Shown: positions 6,720 to 9,180 of the stretch, piece after piece
Numbering within the stretch: position 1 is the first letter of the stretch
How the letters are laid out: each line of letters opens with the position of its first letter
Assembly (NCBI GenBank): GCA_027044735.1
Contig: JALUBW010000195.1
Span: forward strand, 1 to 9,180
DNA length: 9,180 nt
Direction of reading: 5' to 3'
Source of the DNA: Anaerolineales bacterium
GTDB taxonomy: Bacteria > Chloroflexota > Anaerolineae > Anaerolineales > DRMV01
The notes under the pieces: model-generated
The model's input: only the letters and a program-made list of their open reading frames with translations
Databases searched by the model: none
What the model was told of the DNA's origin: nothing
Made by a program: the position numbers and the translations under genes

Positions 6720-7985
6720 ATGAAGTTGCTCGTTACGGTGTTAGGTCGCCGGCCTTCTGACTATGTGCGGGTGCTATGGCAGGTAGGGGAAAAGCGCTAT
6801 GGGCCCTTTGGACCACCCGCGCAGGCCTTGGTGGAGTATGAGCAGGCTGATCATGCTTTGCTGCTTATACCGGACAGCCTAATTGAACCCCAAGGCGAAT
6901 CGCATCCGGTTCAGGAGTGGGTCGCTGAGTTGGACGGCCCTTTTGAGCCTCTGGTGCTGCCATCGCGATATGCCCCTAAGGTTGAAGGAAACGTGCTGGA
7001 TTTCTACTACGCCGCGCTGTTCCATTTCGTTGATTGGTTTCGCGAGCAATCGCTAAAGCCTGAAGAGCCGTTGACCATTGTACTTGAGGGCAGTACCGGT
7101 TTGAATGTGTTGCAGTTGTTGCTCTATAGGGCTGTGGTAGATTTTGCCCAAACGCTGGCTTATACCCGTGAGGTTAATCTTAAGGTTTATACCGCCGATC
7201 CGGTCAATCCGAAGATGGTAGAGCAAGTGGTTGCCTTACATCTTACTGAGTCCCGTCCCGTCATTCCTGCGCTTTCCCGGCTGGGCCTTCACCAAGGCAT
7301 TGAACTTCTATTGCCCGGCAAAATCGTGGGTCCGGACCACAATTTCCGCATCAAGCGGGATGAACTCGGTCGGTATTGGCATAAAGATGACCTGCGGGCT
7401 TTTCTGGCAGCAGTCTACCAGGGTATTCCCTTGGGAATTTTGACTTGGTATCCTGCGCAAGATAAGAAAGCCTGGAGGGTGCTGGCCGAACTGTATACAT
7501 ATGCGAGCCGAAAGACCGAGTTTAATGACGGTAAACTCGTGCGCCTGATTGAGTTGACAGAATGGTGGTGCGCTTATGCACTGGGAATGTTGCTGGCTGT
7601 AGAACTTCAAACACATTTTGCTGAATTACTTGATAGATGGAAGCGAACAGACCTGGCAACACTTCAAGACTTGGAGAAACTGGTTGAGCGGCTGTACCGT
7701 CACGCTCCTGTGCTGCGCAACCGTTTTCAGGCAGAGCGGACCATTAGAGACCTTAACGTCAACGGTGTGTCCCTTCCTGTTCTGCTGGATGATATCATGC
7801 GAGGCTCGGCAAGCCGAGAAAGAGGATCTGAGCGAAGAGTGAATCGGCGAAACTTCTTCGCTCACATGGGCTTTGAACGCAACGCCGTAGAGGTGGGCTT
7901 GATTCCAGACTCAGGTGAGATCGGTTTCCGCTATAGTGAGAACAGCAAGAAAACCATTCAACGCTTCCTACGCACCAGTGTTTGA
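6720..7985 (+). CDS. csx1: Csx1-like CARF-HEPN protein, predicted cOA-activated ribonuclease
   Basis: This is the predicted effector of type III signalling. A CARF domain binds cyclic oligoadenylate made by Cmr2 and activates a C-terminal HEPN RNase that cuts RNA without sequence pairing. The N-terminus MKLLVTVLG is a CARF-type first strand, and EGSTGLN (residues 123-129) stands where many Csx1 proteins have a DxTHGxN motif. The C-terminus has VNRRNFFAHMGFERN; Arg377-X4-His382 fits the HEPN R-X4-6-H catalytic motif, and the following AHMGFE resembles the AHxGhE context of Csx1. The 421-residue length fits Csx1. The ligand cannot be read from the sequence; cA4 is the commonest in Csx1. A Csm6-type assignment is possible, but the HEPN context favours Csx1. 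Confidence 0.75.
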   Translation: MKLLVTVLGRRPSDYVRVLWQVGEKRYGPFGPPAQALVEYEQADHALLLIPDSLIEPQGESHPVQEWVAELDGPFEPLVLPSRYAPKVEGNVLDFYYAALFHFVDWFREQSLKPEEPLTIVLEGSTGLNVLQLLLYRAVVDFAQTLAYTREVNLKVYTADPVNPKMVEQVVALHLTESRPVIPALSRLGLHQGIELLLPGKIVGPDHNFRIKRDELGRYWHKDDLRAFLAAVYQGIPLGILTWYPAQDKKAWRVLAELYTYASRKTEFNDGKLVRLIELTEWWCAYALGMLLAVELQTHFAELLDRWKRTDLATLQDLEKLVERLYRHAPVLRNRFQAERTIRDLNVNGVSLPVLLDDIMRGSASRERGSERRVNRRNFFAHMGFERNAVEVGLIPDSGEIGFRYSENSKKTIQRFLRTSV

Positions 7986-8010
7986 CATATGCTTTGAGGA
8001 GACTAACCTC

Positions 8011-8109
8011 ATGCTCCTCCTCAACCTCTCCCACCCCCTCACCGATGAACACCCGGCCTAAATCGAGAGCCTCACGGGCCAAAAGGGCAAAGTGCTTGAA
8101 TTGGGTTAG
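8011..8109 (+). pseudogene. Decayed 5' fragment of a csx15-like gene
   Basis: The frame from ATG 8011 reads MLLLNLSHPLTDEHPA, stop (TAA, 8059-8061), IESLTGQK, then unrelated residues to a second stop at 8107-8109. It matches the intact gene starting at 8802 (MLILNFAHPLTDEHLARIEE...) with 60 of 76 aligned bases identical and no gaps up to 8086, after which similarity ends. It still has a ribosome binding site (GAGGAG, 7996-8001). Only about 25 of at least 126 codons remain, so it cannot make the protein. It lies 25 nt after csx1, where an operon member would be expected. At 79% identity it is an old paralogue, not a recent copy of the downstream gene. Confidence 0.8.
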
Positions 8110-8120
8110 AGAAGAATGCC

Positions 8121-8735
8121 ATGCACGCCTATTTGCCAAAGTACAACCTCGGCGTTCACTTTCTTACGGCGAACACCTTCGGCCGCAAGCCTTACTTCCA
8201 TGATCCTGCTAGCGCTCTCATCTTCTGTGAGGAACTGGAAGCGGCCCGACAAAAGTACGGCTTTCACGTCCTGGCTTTCGTCGTCATGCCGGATCATGTC
8301 CACCTGTTGCTGTGGTGGGATCTGGACACTCATCCAAGTCTGACCATCTCCAAAATAGCGTGGGCTGTGAAAGGGAAATCTGCCCGGAGGATCGTGGGCT
8401 ATCTGAAGATGCTGGAGGTTAGCGACTGGCGGGTAGGCGACGGCACTGCCGTCGCCTACCCGGGGGCAGTGCACTTACAACCCGCTCGGCAACCAGTCAG
8501 CAAGCCTCATTACCGAAACTGGCGCTACAAAATATGGCAAAAGGGTGCAGGGTATGATTTCAACATCTATACGAAGGACAAACTTTTGGAAAAGGCAACC
8601 TACATTCATGCCAATCCGGTGCGCGCCGGCTTGGTTACTGCTCCAGAGACGTATCCGTGGTCCAGCGCGAGTTACTACGCAGGCGTGAATGTCCGGCATC
8701 CTGTCGCTATCACCAATATCGCAGAGGTTCTCTGA
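8121..8735 (+). CDS. REP-associated tyrosine transposase (RAYT, Y1/HUH superfamily)
   Basis: RAYTs are single-domain HUH enzymes related to IS200/IS605 TnpA that cut and join single-stranded DNA at REP palindromes. VMPDHVHLLL gives the metal-binding His-X-His (His59, His61). YIHANPVRAGLV (from Tyr161) and YPWSSASYY are the characteristic RAYT C-terminal block; Tyr161 is a candidate catalytic tyrosine, not proven. KIWQKGAGYD matches the usual WQ segment. Length is 204 residues with no frameshift. Between KGKSARRIVGYLK and KIWQKG there is an unusually long spacer containing RVGDGTAVAYP (residues 104-114), encoded exactly by a 33-nt REP-like palindrome. The start at 8121 has only a weak ribosome site (AGAGAAG). 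Typically RAYTs are single-copy, domesticated or slowly mobile genes. Confidence 0.88.
   Translation: MHAYLPKYNLGVHFLTANTFGRKPYFHDPASALIFCEELEAARQKYGFHVLAFVVMPDHVHLLLWWDLDTHPSLTISKIAWAVKGKSARRIVGYLKMLEVSDWRVGDGTAVAYPGAVHLQPARQPVSKPHYRNWRYKIWQKGAGYDFNIYTKDKLLEKATYIHANPVRAGLVTAPETYPWSSASYYAGVNVRHPVAITNIAEVL
8430..8462 (+). repeat. REP-like perfect palindrome inside the transposase gene
   Basis: The arms are 16 nt, fully complementary, around a single central base at 8446; the left core is GGGTAGGCGACGGCA (8431-8445). The realistic hairpin has a 3-5 nt loop. It holds a GTAG tetranucleotide (8433-8436) of the type known in REP sequences. The length is exactly 11 codons in phase with the RAYT frame. 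It is closely related to the palindrome at 8745-8777. Confidence 0.9.
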
Positions 8736-8744
8736 CAAGAATAT

Positions 8745-8777
8745 TGGGTGGGCGAAGGCATTGCCTTCGCCCGCCCA
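8745..8777 (+). repeat. REP-like palindrome between transposase and csx15
   Basis: The left arm core GGGTGGGCGAAGGCA (8746-8760) pairs with TGCCTTCGCCCGCCC (8762-8776) around T8761, with one T-G wobble (8749/8773) and an extra T-A pair at the base. It starts 10 nt after the RAYT stop. The same size and layout as 8430-8462, with 4 differences in the left 15-nt core or fewer, show one repeat family. No T-run follows, so it is not a standard intrinsic terminator, though it would fold in the mRNA. Confidence 0.88.
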
Positions 8778-8789
8778 TGAGAAAAACAT

Positions 8790-8795
8790 GGAGGT
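8790..8795 (+). promoter_or_regulatory. Ribosome binding site for the intact csx15-like gene
   Basis: GGAGGT lies 6 nt before ATG 8802. It sits 12 nt after the REP-like palindrome, so hairpin formation could affect access to it (inference). Confidence 0.7.
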
Positions 8796-8801
8796 TACGT
8801 A

Positions 8802-9180
8802 ATGCTCATCCTCAACTTCGCCCATCCTCTGACCGACGAACACCTGGCCCGCATTGAGGAACTCACGGGCCAGAAGGTAGAGCGCGTCATCGTCATCAAC
8901 AGCCAAATCGACACGCAACAGCCTCTGGCCCCGCAAGTCGTGTCCATGGCCGACGCGGCGGGACTTACACCCGAAAAATGGCAGACAGCGCCCATCCTGG
9001 TCAACCCGCCGGCGCTCAATTTCAGCGCCGTCGCCCTTCTCGCCGAACTCCACGGCCGCATGGGCTACTTCCCGCCCTGCATCCGCATGCGTCCCGTGGT
9101 GGACGAACACGGCAACCGCGTCGTCCCCCCGCGCTTTGAGGTGGCTGAAATCCTTAACCTGCAGGGCATCCGGGACGAGG
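8802..9180 (+). CDS. csx15: Csx15-like type III accessory protein, putative ring nuclease (3' end outside window)
   Basis: The frame is open from ATG 8802 to the window end (126 codons plus one base); the stop is not seen. The product begins MLILNFAHPLTDEHLARIEE, continues through VERVIVINSQID, and has NPPALNFSAVALLAELHGRM followed by GYFPPCIRMRP, then PPRFEVAEILNLQGIRDE near the window end. This pattern (LNF.HPLT at the N-terminus and AELHGRMGYFP later) resembles proteins I recall annotated Csx15 in type III loci. Csx15 has been proposed as a small CARF-like ring nuclease that degrades cyclic oligoadenylate and so switches off Csx1. Name and function are from memory of the family, not from catalytic residues I can point to. 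A decayed homologue lies at 8011. Confidence 0.62.
   Translation, partial: MLILNFAHPLTDEHLARIEELTGQKVERVIVINSQIDTQQPLAPQVVSMADAAGLTPEKWQTAPILVNPPALNFSAVALLAELHGRMGYFPPCIRMRPVVDEHGNRVVPPRFEVAEILNLQGIRDE

Noticed and set aside
7982..8203. 73-residue plus-strand open frame between csx1 and RAYT
   Set aside because: It runs in a different frame through the csx15 remnant and the RAYT start, is Ser/Arg/Pro-rich and has no motif.
8745..8777. Intrinsic terminator after the transposase
   Set aside because: The hairpin is strong but no T-run follows on the + strand, and the near-identical hairpin inside the RAYT gene argues for a REP-type repeat.
8475..9110. 211-residue minus-strand open frame across RAYT end and csx15
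   Set aside because: It is antisense to the csx15-like gene and the RAYT C-terminal block, and its translation has no family pattern.

Overview
The window holds a nearly complete type III-B (Cmr) CRISPR-Cas effector operon followed by its signalling accessory genes, all on the + strand. The proteins have a thermophilic or Chloroflexota-like flavour and every gene has a strong AGGAGG-type ribosome binding site. The taxonomic guess is weak and rests on protein resemblance only. No CRISPR array, cas1/cas2 adaptation genes or cas6 are present in these 9.2 kb.

Positions 15-6679 encode the six Cmr subunits in the order cmr2 (cas10), cmr3, cmr1, cmr4, cmr5, cmr6. Gaps are tiny or absent: cmr2/cmr3 share ATGA and cmr5/cmr6 share TAATG. 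Forty bases later comes a CARF-HEPN protein of Csx1 type (6720-7985), the expected cyclic-oligoadenylate (cOA)-activated ribonuclease. The inferred scheme is as follows. The crRNA-loaded Cmr complex binds target RNA. The Cmr4 backbone cuts that RNA, with His15 and Asp26 conserved. The GGDD palm of Cmr2 makes cOA, and Csx1 then degrades RNA through its RNFFAH HEPN motif. Cmr2, as encoded here from its best start, has no N-terminal HD nuclease domain, so signalling would be its main output.

Positions 8011-9180 form a small remodelled region. A decayed 5' fragment of a csx15-like gene (in-frame stop, about 79% identical over 75 nt to the downstream copy) is followed by a REP-associated tyrosine transposase (RAYT, 8121-8735). 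After that comes an apparently intact csx15-like gene that runs off the window end. Csx15 is known as a type III accessory protein and has been proposed as a cOA-degrading ring nuclease, which would make it the off-switch partner of Csx1.

The least ordinary observations are three. First, two related 33-nt REP-like palindromes are present; one lies inside the transposase gene, exactly 11 codons long and in frame, and the other just after its stop. Second, cmr3 and cmr4 each carry a perfect in-frame 21-nt tandem duplication (7 residues). Third, the transposase sits between a dead and a live csx15 copy.
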